56,022 nucleotides of DNA from Pseudomonas sp. PB101. GTDB lineage: Bacteria; Pseudomonadota; Gammaproteobacteria; Pseudomonadales; Pseudomonadaceae. The position numbers and the translations under genes are program-made. A model generated the notes under the pieces. It worked only from the letters and a program-made list of their open reading frames with translations. It was not told where the DNA came from and searched no databases. How positions within the stretch are numbered: the stretch's first letter is position 1; each line of letters begins with the position of its first letter. The stretch spans positions 1-56,022 of the forward strand of contig NZ_RWIR01000064.1 in assembly GCF_009764265.1 (NCBI RefSeq), given 5' to 3'. This document shows positions 38,645 through 47,497 of the stretch, one piece after another.

Positions 38645-40372
38645 ATGAAGTTTCCAGGAAGAATTACCAGCGGTGTGCTGATGCTGATGACCAGCTGCGC
38701 AGCGCTGGCACAAAGTGAATTGGATGTACGGATCAAACCGTCCAATGACGAGCTGAAGGCCAATATTGAAGGCTATATCGGCAGCCTCGGCGATCGCGAT
38801 GAGGAGGCGCTGCTGCGCTTCAGCCGTGGCGCCGAGGAGCAGGCACGCAAGGCCGCCCAGGCTTTGGGTTATTACCAGCCGCACATCGACAGCGAAGTGA
38901 AGGGCGGCGAAAAGCCGCGCCTGGTGCTCACGGTCGATCCCGGCGAGCCGGTGCATCTGCGCAACGTCACGGTACGTGTCGAGGGTCCGGCCGCTTCCCT
39001 CAAGGCCTTTCGAGTCCCCAAGAGCGACGCGCTCAAGTCCGGCGCCGTGCTCAATCATGGTCATTACGAGGACGCCAAGCGGCTGATCCAGAATCAGGCT
39101 TCGCGTTATGGCTTTTTCAGCGGCCGCTTCACCCGTTCAAAACTGTCGGTCGACCCGCGAGCCGGCGTCGCCGATATCGAACTGATCTATGAAAGTGGTC
39201 CGCGCTATACCTTGGGCAAGGTCAGTTTCGAGGGCGATACGCCGTTCGACGACGAGCTGCTGCAACGCATGGTGCCGTTCAAGGCCGGTGCGCCCTATGA
39301 CTCGGAACTGATCGCCGAACTCAATCAGAACCTGCAATCGAGTGGCTACTTCGAAGGCGTGCGCGTGGACGCGGCACCCACGGCATCGAAAGAAGATGTG
39401 ATCCCGGTGGACGTCAAGCTCGAAACCCGCAAGCCACGGACCATGGGCCTGGGCCTGGGTTTCTCCACCGACGTCGGCCCACGGGCCAAGGCCAACTGGA
39501 CCCGGCACTGGGTCAACGCGCAAGGGCACAGTTACGGCTGGGAAACCGAAGTCTCGGCGCCGCGGCAAAACGTCGGGCTGTTCTACGACATTCCGCTGGA
39601 CCCGCCACTGACCGACAAATTGCGTTTTGCCGGCGGCTACCAGAATGAAGAAATCGCCGATAAGGAAAGCCACAGCAAGCTGTTGACCCTCGGCCCCGAG
39701 TGGCACAGCAAACTGCCCAGCGGCTGGCAACGGGTGGTTTCGCTGAAGTGGCAGCGCGAGGATTACCAACTGGGCGACGACGCGGGACTCAGTACCTTGC
39801 TGATGCCGGGTGTGAGCTACTCGTACCTCAAAAGCGACAACCGCATCGACCCGCACAACGGCTATCGCCTGGCATTCGAATCCAAAGTGGCCAAGGAAGG
39901 CCTGGGTTCCGACAGCAACCTGCTCTACGGCACGGCATTGGTCAAAGGCCTGACCACGGTGTTCGATAAACACCGCTTCCTCGGGCGGGTGCAGGTCGGC
40001 GGCAGCGCCACCAACGGTTTCAAGTCGGTGCCGCCGTCGTTGCGCTTCTTCGCCGGTGGCGACCAGAGCGTGCGCGGCTACGACTATCAGAGCCTGTCCC
40101 CGGAAAACTCCGACGGTGACCGCATCGGTGGCCGCTACATGGTGGCCGCCAGCGCGGAATACCAGTATTCCATCGCCGAAAAATGGCGGGTCGCGACTTT
40201 TGTCGATCAGGGCAACTCCTTCAACACACTCGAGTTGCCGAACCTCAAGACCGGGGTCGGCATCGGCGTGCGCTGGGTCTCGCCGGTGGGGCCGATCCGG
40301 CTGGACCTGGCCCATGCGCTGGACGACGATGGCGGCATTCGACTGCACTTTTCCATGGGGCCTGAGCTGTGA
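38645..40372 (+). CDS. tamA: TamA, outer-membrane component of the TAM complex
   Basis: This 575-residue Omp85-family protein has a signal peptide (MKFPGRITSGVLMLMTSCAA, cleaved after ALA). Three POTRA domains follow, to about residue 265 (the last around ELIYESGPRYTLGKVSFEGD). The C-terminal 16-strand barrel has the Omp85 lid-lock motif RFFAGGDQSVRGYDY and ends SMGPEL. With TamB it helps fold or move proteins and lipids to the outer membrane. The frame is open six codons earlier, but ATG 38645 starts the signal peptide. It overlaps tamB by 4 nt. Confidence 0.94.
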   Translation: MKFPGRITSGVLMLMTSCAALAQSELDVRIKPSNDELKANIEGYIGSLGDRDEEALLRFSRGAEEQARKAAQALGYYQPHIDSEVKGGEKPRLVLTVDPGEPVHLRNVTVRVEGPAASLKAFRVPKSDALKSGAVLNHGHYEDAKRLIQNQASRYGFFSGRFTRSKLSVDPRAGVADIELIYESGPRYTLGKVSFEGDTPFDDELLQRMVPFKAGAPYDSELIAELNQNLQSSGYFEGVRVDAAPTASKEDVIPVDVKLETRKPRTMGLGLGFSTDVGPRAKANWTRHWVNAQGHSYGWETEVSAPRQNVGLFYDIPLDPPLTDKLRFAGGYQNEEIADKESHSKLLTLGPEWHSKLPSGWQRVVSLKWQREDYQLGDDAGLSTLLMPGVSYSYLKSDNRIDPHNGYRLAFESKVAKEGLGSDSNLLYGTALVKGLTTVFDKHRFLGRVQVGGSATNGFKSVPPSLRFFAGGDQSVRGYDYQSLSPENSDGDRIGGRYMVAASAEYQYSIAEKWRVATFVDQGNSFNTLELPNLKTGVGIGVRWVSPVGPIRLDLAHALDDDGGIRLHFSMGPEL

Positions 40373-43300
40373 AGCGTGGTTTGAAAGTAACGCTGCTGGC
40401 GATAACGGCACTGTTGATGCTGGTTGTCCTGACGCTGGCCACGGTGTTGGGCACGGCGACAGGCAGCCGCTGGGCGCTGGGCTTCGTACCGGGGCTGAGC
40501 CTGGACAACTTCCAGGGCCGGCTGGGCGGGCAGTGGAGTGCCGACCGGGTGTTGTGGCAGCAAGACAACAACCGGGTTGAACTGAGCCAGGTGATTTTCG
40601 CCTGGTCGCCATTTTGCCTGGCCCGCATGACCCTGTGCATCGAGCGATTGCAGGCCGATCAGGTCAGCCTGACGTTCCCGCCGGGTGCCGAAGAGCCCGA
40701 CAGCGGCCCGATCACGCTGCCGGAACTGAAGTTGCCATTGGCCATTCAGTTGGGAGACGTCAAGGTCGGCCGGTTGCTGTTCAACGGCAGCGAACAACTC
40801 AAGGGCCTGCAACTCGCGGCGCACTGGACCCCTGAGGGTATGCAGATCGATTCCGTGCATTTGCAGCGCGATGACCTGAGCCTGAACCTGTCCGGCTCCC
40901 TGCAACCGAGCGGCAACTGGCCACTTACCGCAGAAGGCAAGTTGACCCTGTCTACCCCAGCACCCTGGGATCTGGCACTCAAGATCGACGGCGACCTGCT
41001 CAAGACCCTGAACCTCAAAGCCGACAGCAGTGGTTACCTCAACGGCCAACTGAGCGGCGAGCTGCAACCACTGGTGGAAAACCTGCCGGCCAAGGTGCGG
41101 ATCACCGCCGATGGCTTCAAGGCCAGCGCCGATCTGCCGGACACCCTGCAACTCAATCAACTTGAGCTCACGGGGGCCGGCGACTTGAAGAACGGCTACG
41201 CACTGCTCGGCAAAGCCACATTACCCGCCGAGCAAGGGCCGGTCGCCCTGGCGCTGCAGGGCAAGGTCGACGCCAACGGTGCACAGATCGCCGCGCTGGA
41301 CCTGACCGCCAACGACAAGCAAAGCCTCAAGCTCACAGGGGTTCTGGACTGGAGCAAAGGCCTGAGCGCTCAAGCGAAGATCGACTGGCTGGATTTTCCC
41401 TGGCACAGGCTCTATCCGCTCATCGACGAGCCGCAGGTAACGCTGCGCACGTTCACCGGCGAAATCTCCTACACCGACGGCAAGTACCTCGGTCATTTCG
41501 ACGCGGCAGCGGATGGTCCGGCCGGTGCTTTCACCCTGGCCAGCCCGTTCGCCGGCGACCTGACGAAAATCTACCTGCAGCAGATTCAACTCCAGGCCGG
41601 GCAGGGCAAGGCCGAAGGGCACCTGAACCTGCAATTTGCCGACGGCATTGCCTGGGACACCGCGCTGGACCTGTCGGCGATCAACCCGGCGTACTGGGTC
41701 GCGGAGCTGCCGGGCACCCTCGCCGGGCCGTTGCGCAGCCAGGGCGAGATGAAAAACGAAGTGCTCAGCCTCAATGCCGACCTGGACCTCAAGGGCAAAC
41801 TGCGCGGTCAGCCAGCGGTGATCCAGGCCAAGGCCGATGGCCGTGGCGAGCAATGGAACCTCAACGCCCTGCAAGTTCGCCTTGGCGACAACAGCATCAC
41901 TGGCAAGGGCAGCCTGCAACAGAAACTCGCCGGCCAGATCGATCTGAAGTTGCCGCGCCTGGCGCAGCTCTGGCCAGAGCTGCGCGGCCAACTCAATGGC
42001 CGCGTGGATGTCGCCGGCACGCTCAAGGCGCCCCAGGGCAAGCTTGACCTGCAAGGCGCGCAATTGGCTTTCCAGGACAACCGCCTGCAAAGCCTGAACC
42101 TGGACGCCACGCTGGACAGCGCGCAACGGGCGCAAATCGACCTCAAGGGCAGCGGCATCCAGGCCGGCGACACCTCGCTGGGAACACTGACCGCCAGCGG
42201 CCAGGGCGATATCAGGAAGCAGAAGCTGAACCTCGACCTGCAAGGGCCGAAATTGAAACTGGCGCTTGGTCTGGACGGTGCGCTCGACCAGGGCAATTGG
42301 CGCGGACGCCTGGCCAGCGGTGATATCCAGGCCGGTGGCCAGGACTGGAAGCTGCAAGGGCCGGCGAAACTCGAACGCCTGGCGGATGGCAAAATCAACT
42401 TCGGCGCCCATTGCTGGGCCTCCGGCCAGGCCAGCCTGTGCGGTGAAGACTCGCGCCTGATGCCTGAGCCGAAGCTGCGCTATCACCTCAAGCAGTTCCC
42501 CATCGACAGTCTTGCGCAGTGGTTGCCGAAGGATTTCGCCTGGCAGGGTCGGCTCAATGCCGACCTGCAACTGGACTTGCCGGCCAGCGGCCCGAACGGC
42601 CAGGTCAGTGTCGATGCCGGCGGCGGCACGTTGCGCGTCAAGGATAAGGACCAGTGGCTGGATTTCCCGTACCAGACCCTGAAACTCACCAGCAAGCTCA
42701 CGCCCAAACGCATCGACACCGAACTCAATTTCGTCGGTGGCAAGCTCGGGGAACTGATGGTGCAGGCACAGCTCAATCCGTTGCCGAAGAACAAGCCCGT
42801 GACCGGTTCATTCCGCTTGAGCGGGCTGGACCTGTCGGTGGCGCGGCCGTTTGTACCCATGGTCGAAAAGCTGGCCGGGCGCCTGAATGGCAGCGGGACG
42901 ATTTCCGGTGGCCTGCTGGCGCCGCAGGTCAATGGCAGTCTGCAACTGAGCGACGGCGTGGTTGCCGGGCCTGAACTGCCGATGGAGCTGCAAAACCTGC
43001 ACGTTCAAGCGCTCATCGCCGGTGAAAGCGTGCAACTCAACGGCGGCTGGAACAGCGGCAAGGCCGGGCAGGGCAGCCTGAACGGCAACATCGCCTGGGG
43101 GCAGGCCATGGTGGTAGATCTGGCGCTCAAGGGTTCGCAGTTGCCGGTCACCGTCGAGCCTTACGCCAAGCTGGAAGTCGCACCGGACCTGAAAATCTCG
43201 ATGAAGGGCGACGAGTTGGCCATCGCTGGCAAAGTGCTGGTACCGAGGGGTGAAATCACCATTCGCGAGTTGCCGCCGTCGACGGTCAAGGTTTCCGATG

Positions 43301-44037
43301 ACACGGTGATCGTCGGACAGCAAACCGAAGAGGGCAAGCCGCCGCTGGCCATGAAGATGGACATTGAAGTGGTGGTCGGCGAGGACAAGCTGAGTTTCGC
43401 CGGGTTTGGCCTGACGGCGAATGTGCAGGGCCATGTGCACGTCGGCGACAACATGGACACCCGTGGCGAGCTGTGGCTCAACGACGGGCGTTATCGTGCC
43501 TACGGCCAGCGGCTTTCGGTACGCCGGGCGCGCCTGCTGTTTGCCGGTCCCATCGACCAGCCATACCTGGACATCGAGGCCATTCGCAAGACCGACGACA
43601 TCATCGCCGGCATTCGTTTGAGTGGCAGTGCCGAGCAGCCGACCACGCAGATCTTCTCGGAGCCGGCCATGAGTCAGGAGCAGGCGTTGTCCTATCTGGT
43701 GCTTGGGCGTCCGCTGAGCACCAATGGCGAAGACAACAACATGCTCGCCCAAGCGGCCCTCGGTCTGGGCTTGATGGGCAGTTCCGGGGTGACCAGCAGC
43801 ATCGCCAAGAACCTGGGCATCCAGGACTTCCAGCTCGACACCCAGGGCAGTGGCGATGCCACCAGCGTGGTGGCCAGCGGCAATATTTCCGAGAAGCTCA
43901 GCCTGCGCTACGGCGTCGGCGTGTTCGAACCGGCCAATACCATTGCCTTGCGCTACAAGCTGAGCAAAAAGGTCTATCTCGAAGCCGCCGGCGGCGTGGC
44001 CAGTTCGCTGGACATCTTCTACAAGCGGGATTTCTAG
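40369..44037 (+). CDS. tamB: TamB, inner-membrane-anchored AsmA-like translocation protein
   Basis: This 1222-residue protein has an N-terminal membrane anchor (VTLLAITALLMLVVLTLATV, ~6-25). A very long periplasmic beta-rich region has repeated L/G/D patterns typical of AsmA-like bridge proteins. The C-terminal DUF490/TamB domain (from ~900) has VPRGEITIRELPPSTVKVSD and ASGNISEKLSLRYGVGVFEP and ends YKRDF. TamB forms a groove for phospholipid transfer between membranes and works with TamA. GTG 40369 overlaps the tamA stop (GTGA), so the two are coupled. Length is within the usual range. Confidence 0.94.
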   Translation: MKRGLKVTLLAITALLMLVVLTLATVLGTATGSRWALGFVPGLSLDNFQGRLGGQWSADRVLWQQDNNRVELSQVIFAWSPFCLARMTLCIERLQADQVSLTFPPGAEEPDSGPITLPELKLPLAIQLGDVKVGRLLFNGSEQLKGLQLAAHWTPEGMQIDSVHLQRDDLSLNLSGSLQPSGNWPLTAEGKLTLSTPAPWDLALKIDGDLLKTLNLKADSSGYLNGQLSGELQPLVENLPAKVRITADGFKASADLPDTLQLNQLELTGAGDLKNGYALLGKATLPAEQGPVALALQGKVDANGAQIAALDLTANDKQSLKLTGVLDWSKGLSAQAKIDWLDFPWHRLYPLIDEPQVTLRTFTGEISYTDGKYLGHFDAAADGPAGAFTLASPFAGDLTKIYLQQIQLQAGQGKAEGHLNLQFADGIAWDTALDLSAINPAYWVAELPGTLAGPLRSQGEMKNEVLSLNADLDLKGKLRGQPAVIQAKADGRGEQWNLNALQVRLGDNSITGKGSLQQKLAGQIDLKLPRLAQLWPELRGQLNGRVDVAGTLKAPQGKLDLQGAQLAFQDNRLQSLNLDATLDSAQRAQIDLKGSGIQAGDTSLGTLTASGQGDIRKQKLNLDLQGPKLKLALGLDGALDQGNWRGRLASGDIQAGGQDWKLQGPAKLERLADGKINFGAHCWASGQASLCGEDSRLMPEPKLRYHLKQFPIDSLAQWLPKDFAWQGRLNADLQLDLPASGPNGQVSVDAGGGTLRVKDKDQWLDFPYQTLKLTSKLTPKRIDTELNFVGGKLGELMVQAQLNPLPKNKPVTGSFRLSGLDLSVARPFVPMVEKLAGRLNGSGTISGGLLAPQVNGSLQLSDGVVAGPELPMELQNLHVQALIAGESVQLNGGWNSGKAGQGSLNGNIAWGQAMVVDLALKGSQLPVTVEPYAKLEVAPDLKISMKGDELAIAGKVLVPRGEITIRELPPSTVKVSDDTVIVGQQTEEGKPPLAMKMDIEVVVGEDKLSFAGFGLTANVQGHVHVGDNMDTRGELWLNDGRYRAYGQRLSVRRARLLFAGPIDQPYLDIEAIRKTDDIIAGIRLSGSAEQPTTQIFSEPAMSQEQALSYLVLGRPLSTNGEDNNMLAQAALGLGLMGSSGVTSSIAKNLGIQDFQLDTQGSGDATSVVASGNISEKLSLRYGVGVFEPANTIALRYKLSKKVYLEAAGGVASSLDIFYKRDF

Positions 44038-44070
44038 GCTCCCGTTTCCTCTTCAAACCGAGTCGCTGCC

Positions 44071-44135
44071 ATCGCTGGCAAGCCAGCTCCCACAAGGTCC
44101 AATGCGATCCTTGTGGGAGCTGGCTTGCCAGCGAT
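44071..44135. repeat. REPIN after tamB
   Basis: ATCGCTGGCAAGCCAGCTCC and GGAGCTGGCTTGCCAGCGAT form a near-perfect inverted pair with a short spacer of about 25 bp. Position 33 bp after the tamB stop suggests that it also stabilises or ends that mRNA. Confidence 0.88.
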
Positions 44136-44205
44136 GGCGTCAGTGTGGTCGAAACAAATCCCGACGCCGTTAGTCAACTATTTACAAAGCTTGCTAACTA
44201 TTACG

Positions 44206-44260
44206 TTGACATTCGCTGCCTAGGCAGTAACATCTCGACATACATTCACTGCCTAGGCAG
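44206..44260 (+). promoter_or_regulatory. Promoter and twin MarR operators of the efflux operon
   Basis: Two identical perfect palindromes CTGCCTAGGCAG (44216-44227 and 44249-44260), each preceded by ATTC and one base, are centred 33 bp apart. TTGACA (44206-44211) and TAACAT (44228-44233) form the promoter, so the first palindrome fills the -35/-10 spacer. The second lies before the marR ATG. This fits autorepression by the MarR protein. Confidence 0.82.
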
Positions 44261-44275
44261 CTAATTGGTGGTCAG

Positions 44276-44749
44276 ATGAAACATTTCTCTCCGGAAGATT
44301 TCCAGAATTGCCATCTCGGCCTGTTGCTCGGACGTGCCGCGCTGCTCAAGGACCGGATCCTCGACACCCGCATGGAACCCCACGGCATCACCGCCGCGCA
44401 GTTCAAGGTGTTGATCATCATCGCCCAGTACGGCGTCGATTCGCCGGGCGAGCTGTGCCGTCACCTGTCCCTCGACAGCGGCTCGATGACGCGCATGCTC
44501 GATCGTCTGGAACAGAAAGGTTTCCTCGCCCGCCAACGCTCCGAGGCGGATCGCCGTCAGGTGCAGTTGGTACTGACCGAAGAAGGGCAGAAGCTCGCCA
44601 GTCTATTGCCGCACATCGGTGCCGAAGCCATGAATGAACTGGCCGGTGCCATCACTCCGGATGAGCTGAAGACTCTGGAGTTGATCCTGAAGAAAATTTT
44701 GCTGGCAGCCGGTGACTCGATCACCCTGCTGCGGGTAGGTGACAAATGA
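44276..44749 (+). CDS. MarR-family repressor of the efflux operon
   Basis: This 157-residue winged-helix regulator contains ITAAQFKVLIIIAQYGVDSP, LCRHLSLDSGSMTRMLDRLE (recognition helix) and the wing DRRQVQLVLTEEGQKL. Its gene is first in a four-gene operon; its stop overlaps the start of the outer-membrane factor gene (ATGA). Two operator palindromes precede it. It is probably released by the drugs or aromatic compounds the pump exports, as known for EmrR/MarR. The particular ligand is not visible in the sequence. Confidence 0.9.
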   Translation: MKHFSPEDFQNCHLGLLLGRAALLKDRILDTRMEPHGITAAQFKVLIIIAQYGVDSPGELCRHLSLDSGSMTRMLDRLEQKGFLARQRSEADRRQVQLVLTEEGQKLASLLPHIGAEAMNELAGAITPDELKTLELILKKILLAAGDSITLLRVGDK

Positions 44750-46215
44750 GCAGTAAACCCTTGCGTGCCGGCCTGAGCCTGGTGCTGTTGGCCATGAGCC
44801 TGGGCGGTTGCGCCAGTTACAGCGGCCTGAAAACCGCAGGTGTCAGCCTCGACGCGAAAACCCTCGAGGCCGGGCAATCCCTCGGCGGCGTGACCCTGTC
44901 GCCGGCCGCCTGGCCGAAAAGCGACTGGTGGAAGAGCCTCGGCGACCCGCAACTCGACGGCCTGATCCGCGAAGCCCTGCGCGACAGCCCGGACATGCAG
45001 ATTGCCGACGCCCGCGCCCATCAGGCCAGCGCCGCTGCCTACGCCGCCGACGCCGAACGGATGCCGACCCTGGATGCCAGCGCCGGCGTCAGCCGTTCGC
45101 GCCTGGCCCGCGACCAGGACCCGCTCGGGCAGGGGGACGCTTACGCCACCATTCGCAACATCAGCGCCGGTTTCAACTACAACTTCGACCTGTGGGGCGG
45201 CCAGCGCGATGCCTGGGAAGCGGCCCTTGGCCAGGCCCGTGCCGCCGAAGTCGACCAGCAGGCTGCGCAACTGACCCTGGCCGCCGATGTTGCCCGCGCC
45301 TACAGCGATCTGGGCCAGGCACACATCGTCTACGACCTGTCCAGCGAAGACCTCAAGCGCACCCGGCAAATGCTCGACCTGAGCCAGCGCCGGCTGACGG
45401 CCGGGATCGACAGCCAGTATCAGTTCCAGCAGACCGAAAGCCTGGAAGCCACTTCCCAAGCCAACCTGATCGATGCCGAGAAGCGCCTGAACAGCGCGAA
45501 AATCGCCCTCGCGGTACTGCTCGGCAAAGGCCCGGACCGCGGCAATGAAATTGCCCGACCGAACATTCTTCAGCCAGGCGTGGTAGCGCTACCTTCAGTG
45601 TTGCCGGCAGAGTTGCTCGGACGTCGCCCGGACCTGGTGGCCGCGCGCTGGCGGGTCGAGGCAGCGGGCAAAAACATCGACGCCGGCAAGACCCGGTTCT
45701 ATCCCAACTTGAACCTCAGTGCCGCAGCCGGCGCCGAATCCCTGTTGGGCGATGCGATGTTTGGTTCCGCCAGCCGTTTCTTCAACATTGCACCGACGAT
45801 CTCGGTGCCGATCTTCGACGGTGGCCGCTTGCGCGCCGACCTCGATTCGCGCGACGCCGATTACGACCTCGCCGTGGCGCAGTACAACAAAAGCCTGGTG
45901 AAGGCACTGGGGGATGTCAGTGACAGCATCAACCAGCTGCGTGACATCGTCCGGCAGATCGCGGCCCAGCAGCATGCCACCGACATCGCCCAGGATTCCT
46001 ACAACACCGTGGTCCAGCGTTACGGTTCCGGCATCGGCAACTACCTGGACGTGCTCAGCATCGAGCAGCAATTGCTCCAGGCCCAGCGTCAGCTGGCCAA
46101 CCTGAATGCCGAGCAGATTGACCTGTCGATCCAACTGATGCAGGCGCTGGGCGGCGGTTTCCAGCCTGAGGCCATTGCCTCGGCCAACGCCTCGCCAGCC
46201 ACGCTGACCCACTAA
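44746..46215 (+). CDS. Outer-membrane efflux lipoprotein (NodT/OprM family)
   Basis: This 489-residue TolC-like channel has a lipoprotein signal (LSLVLLAMSLGGCASYSGLK, lipobox LGGC). Two OEP repeats follow. The first contains ALRDSPDMQIADARAHQASA and SAGFNYNFDLWGGQRDAWEA. The second has GRRPDLVAARWRVEAAGKNI and VQRYGSGIGNYLDVLSIEQQ. It provides the outer-membrane exit for the EmrAB-type pump that follows. The ATG overlaps the marR stop, and the next gene begins 15 bp after its stop. Confidence 0.92.
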   Translation: MSSKPLRAGLSLVLLAMSLGGCASYSGLKTAGVSLDAKTLEAGQSLGGVTLSPAAWPKSDWWKSLGDPQLDGLIREALRDSPDMQIADARAHQASAAAYAADAERMPTLDASAGVSRSRLARDQDPLGQGDAYATIRNISAGFNYNFDLWGGQRDAWEAALGQARAAEVDQQAAQLTLAADVARAYSDLGQAHIVYDLSSEDLKRTRQMLDLSQRRLTAGIDSQYQFQQTESLEATSQANLIDAEKRLNSAKIALAVLLGKGPDRGNEIARPNILQPGVVALPSVLPAELLGRRPDLVAARWRVEAAGKNIDAGKTRFYPNLNLSAAAGAESLLGDAMFGSASRFFNIAPTISVPIFDGGRLRADLDSRDADYDLAVAQYNKSLVKALGDVSDSINQLRDIVRQIAAQQHATDIAQDSYNTVVQRYGSGIGNYLDVLSIEQQLLQAQRQLANLNAEQIDLSIQLMQALGGGFQPEAIASANASPATLTH

Positions 46216-46230
46216 TTCAAGGTACCTGTC

Positions 46231-47433
46231 ATGGCCACTGCCGATACAACTCAACCTCCTGAAAACACCCAGGGCAACCCCAATTCGGGCAAGCGCAAAC
46301 TCATGCTGTTGGTGCTGGCTGTCGTCGTAGTGCTCGGCGGCGCGGGCGTCTGGGCCTACCACGAATTCTACGGGCGCTGGAGTGAAAGCACCGACGACGC
46401 CTATGTGAACGGCAACGTGGTGGAAATCACCCCGCTGGTCACCGGCACCGTGGTCAGCATCGGCGCCGATGACGGCGATCTGGTCCACGAAGGCCAGGTG
46501 CTGGTTAACTTCGACCCGAACGACGCACAAATCGGTCTGCAAAACGCCCAGGCCAATCTGGCCCGTACCGTGCGCCAGGTGCGCGGCCTGTACAGCGATG
46601 TGGATGGCATGAAAGCCCAGGTCAACGCGCAGAAAGCCGAAGTGCAAAAGGCCCAGGACAACTTCAGCCGGCGCAAGAACCTCGCCGCCGGCGGGGCGAT
46701 TTCCCAGGAAGAGCTGTCCCACGCCCGCGACGACCTGACCTCGGCGCAAAACGCCCTGGCCAATGCCGAACAAAAGCTCAAGACCACCAGCGCGCTGGTC
46801 GACGACACCGTGGTTTCATCGCACCCGGACGTGATGGCCGCCGCCGCGCAACTGCGCCAGGCCTACCTGAACAACTCGCGCAGCGTGCTGATTGCACCGG
46901 TCACCGGTTACGTGGCCAAGCGTTCGGTGCAACTGGGCCAGCGGGTGCAACCGGGTACGGCGCTGATGGCGGTGATTCCGCTGGATCAGTTGTGGATCGA
47001 CGCCAACTTCAAGGAAACCCAGCTGCGTGACATGCGCATCGGCCAACCGGTCGAGATCGAGACCGACCTTTACGGCAGCGACGTGAAGTACAGCGGCACC
47101 ATCGACAGCCTCGGTGCCGGGACCGGCAGCGCCTTTGCCTTGCTGCCGGCGCAGAACGCCACCGGCAACTGGATCAAGATCGTGCAGCGCGTGCCGGTGC
47201 GGATCCACGTCAACGCCGAAGAGCTGGCCAAGCACCCGTTGCGCGTCGGCCTGTCGACCCTCGTCGATGTCGATCTGCATGACCAGAGCGGCCCGGTGCT
47301 GGCGCAACAGCCGCCACAGAAGGCGTCATTCAGCACCAACATCTACGACCGCCAGTTGGCCGAGGCCGACGCCATGATCACCCAGTTGATTCACGACAAC
47401 AGCGCCGCGGTCAGCAAGACCGCGCAGCGCTGA
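46231..47433 (+). CDS. emrA: EmrA-type membrane fusion protein
   Basis: This 400-residue HlyD-family adaptor has one membrane helix near residue 30 (MLLVLAVVVVLGGAGVWAYH). STDDAYVNGNVVEITPLVTG is the EmrA lipoyl-domain signature. A coiled-coil hairpin (~100-200) and LIAPVTGYVAKRSVQLGQRV with DQLWIDANFKETQLRDMRIG form the beta-barrel part. It links the inner-membrane EmrB transporter to the outer-membrane channel. A stem-loop lies between its stop and emrB. Confidence 0.93.
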   Translation: MATADTTQPPENTQGNPNSGKRKLMLLVLAVVVVLGGAGVWAYHEFYGRWSESTDDAYVNGNVVEITPLVTGTVVSIGADDGDLVHEGQVLVNFDPNDAQIGLQNAQANLARTVRQVRGLYSDVDGMKAQVNAQKAEVQKAQDNFSRRKNLAAGGAISQEELSHARDDLTSAQNALANAEQKLKTTSALVDDTVVSSHPDVMAAAAQLRQAYLNNSRSVLIAPVTGYVAKRSVQLGQRVQPGTALMAVIPLDQLWIDANFKETQLRDMRIGQPVEIETDLYGSDVKYSGTIDSLGAGTGSAFALLPAQNATGNWIKIVQRVPVRIHVNAEELAKHPLRVGLSTLVDVDLHDQSGPVLAQQPPQKASFSTNIYDRQLAEADAMITQLIHDNSAAVSKTAQR

Positions 47434-47448
47434 TTCGCCAATCCGTCG

Positions 47449-47471
47449 GCTGCGCCTGTAACGGGCGCAGC
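47449..47471 (+). other. Intercistronic stem-loop between emrA and emrB
   Basis: GCTGCGCC and GGCGCAGC form an 8-bp GC-rich stem with a 7-nt loop in the 64-bp gap. No U-tract follows, so it is more likely an mRNA-stability element than a full terminator. It could set different levels of EmrA and EmrB. Confidence 0.5.
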
Positions 47472-47497
47472 GCAACTTGAGTGTCAAAGGATTCGCG

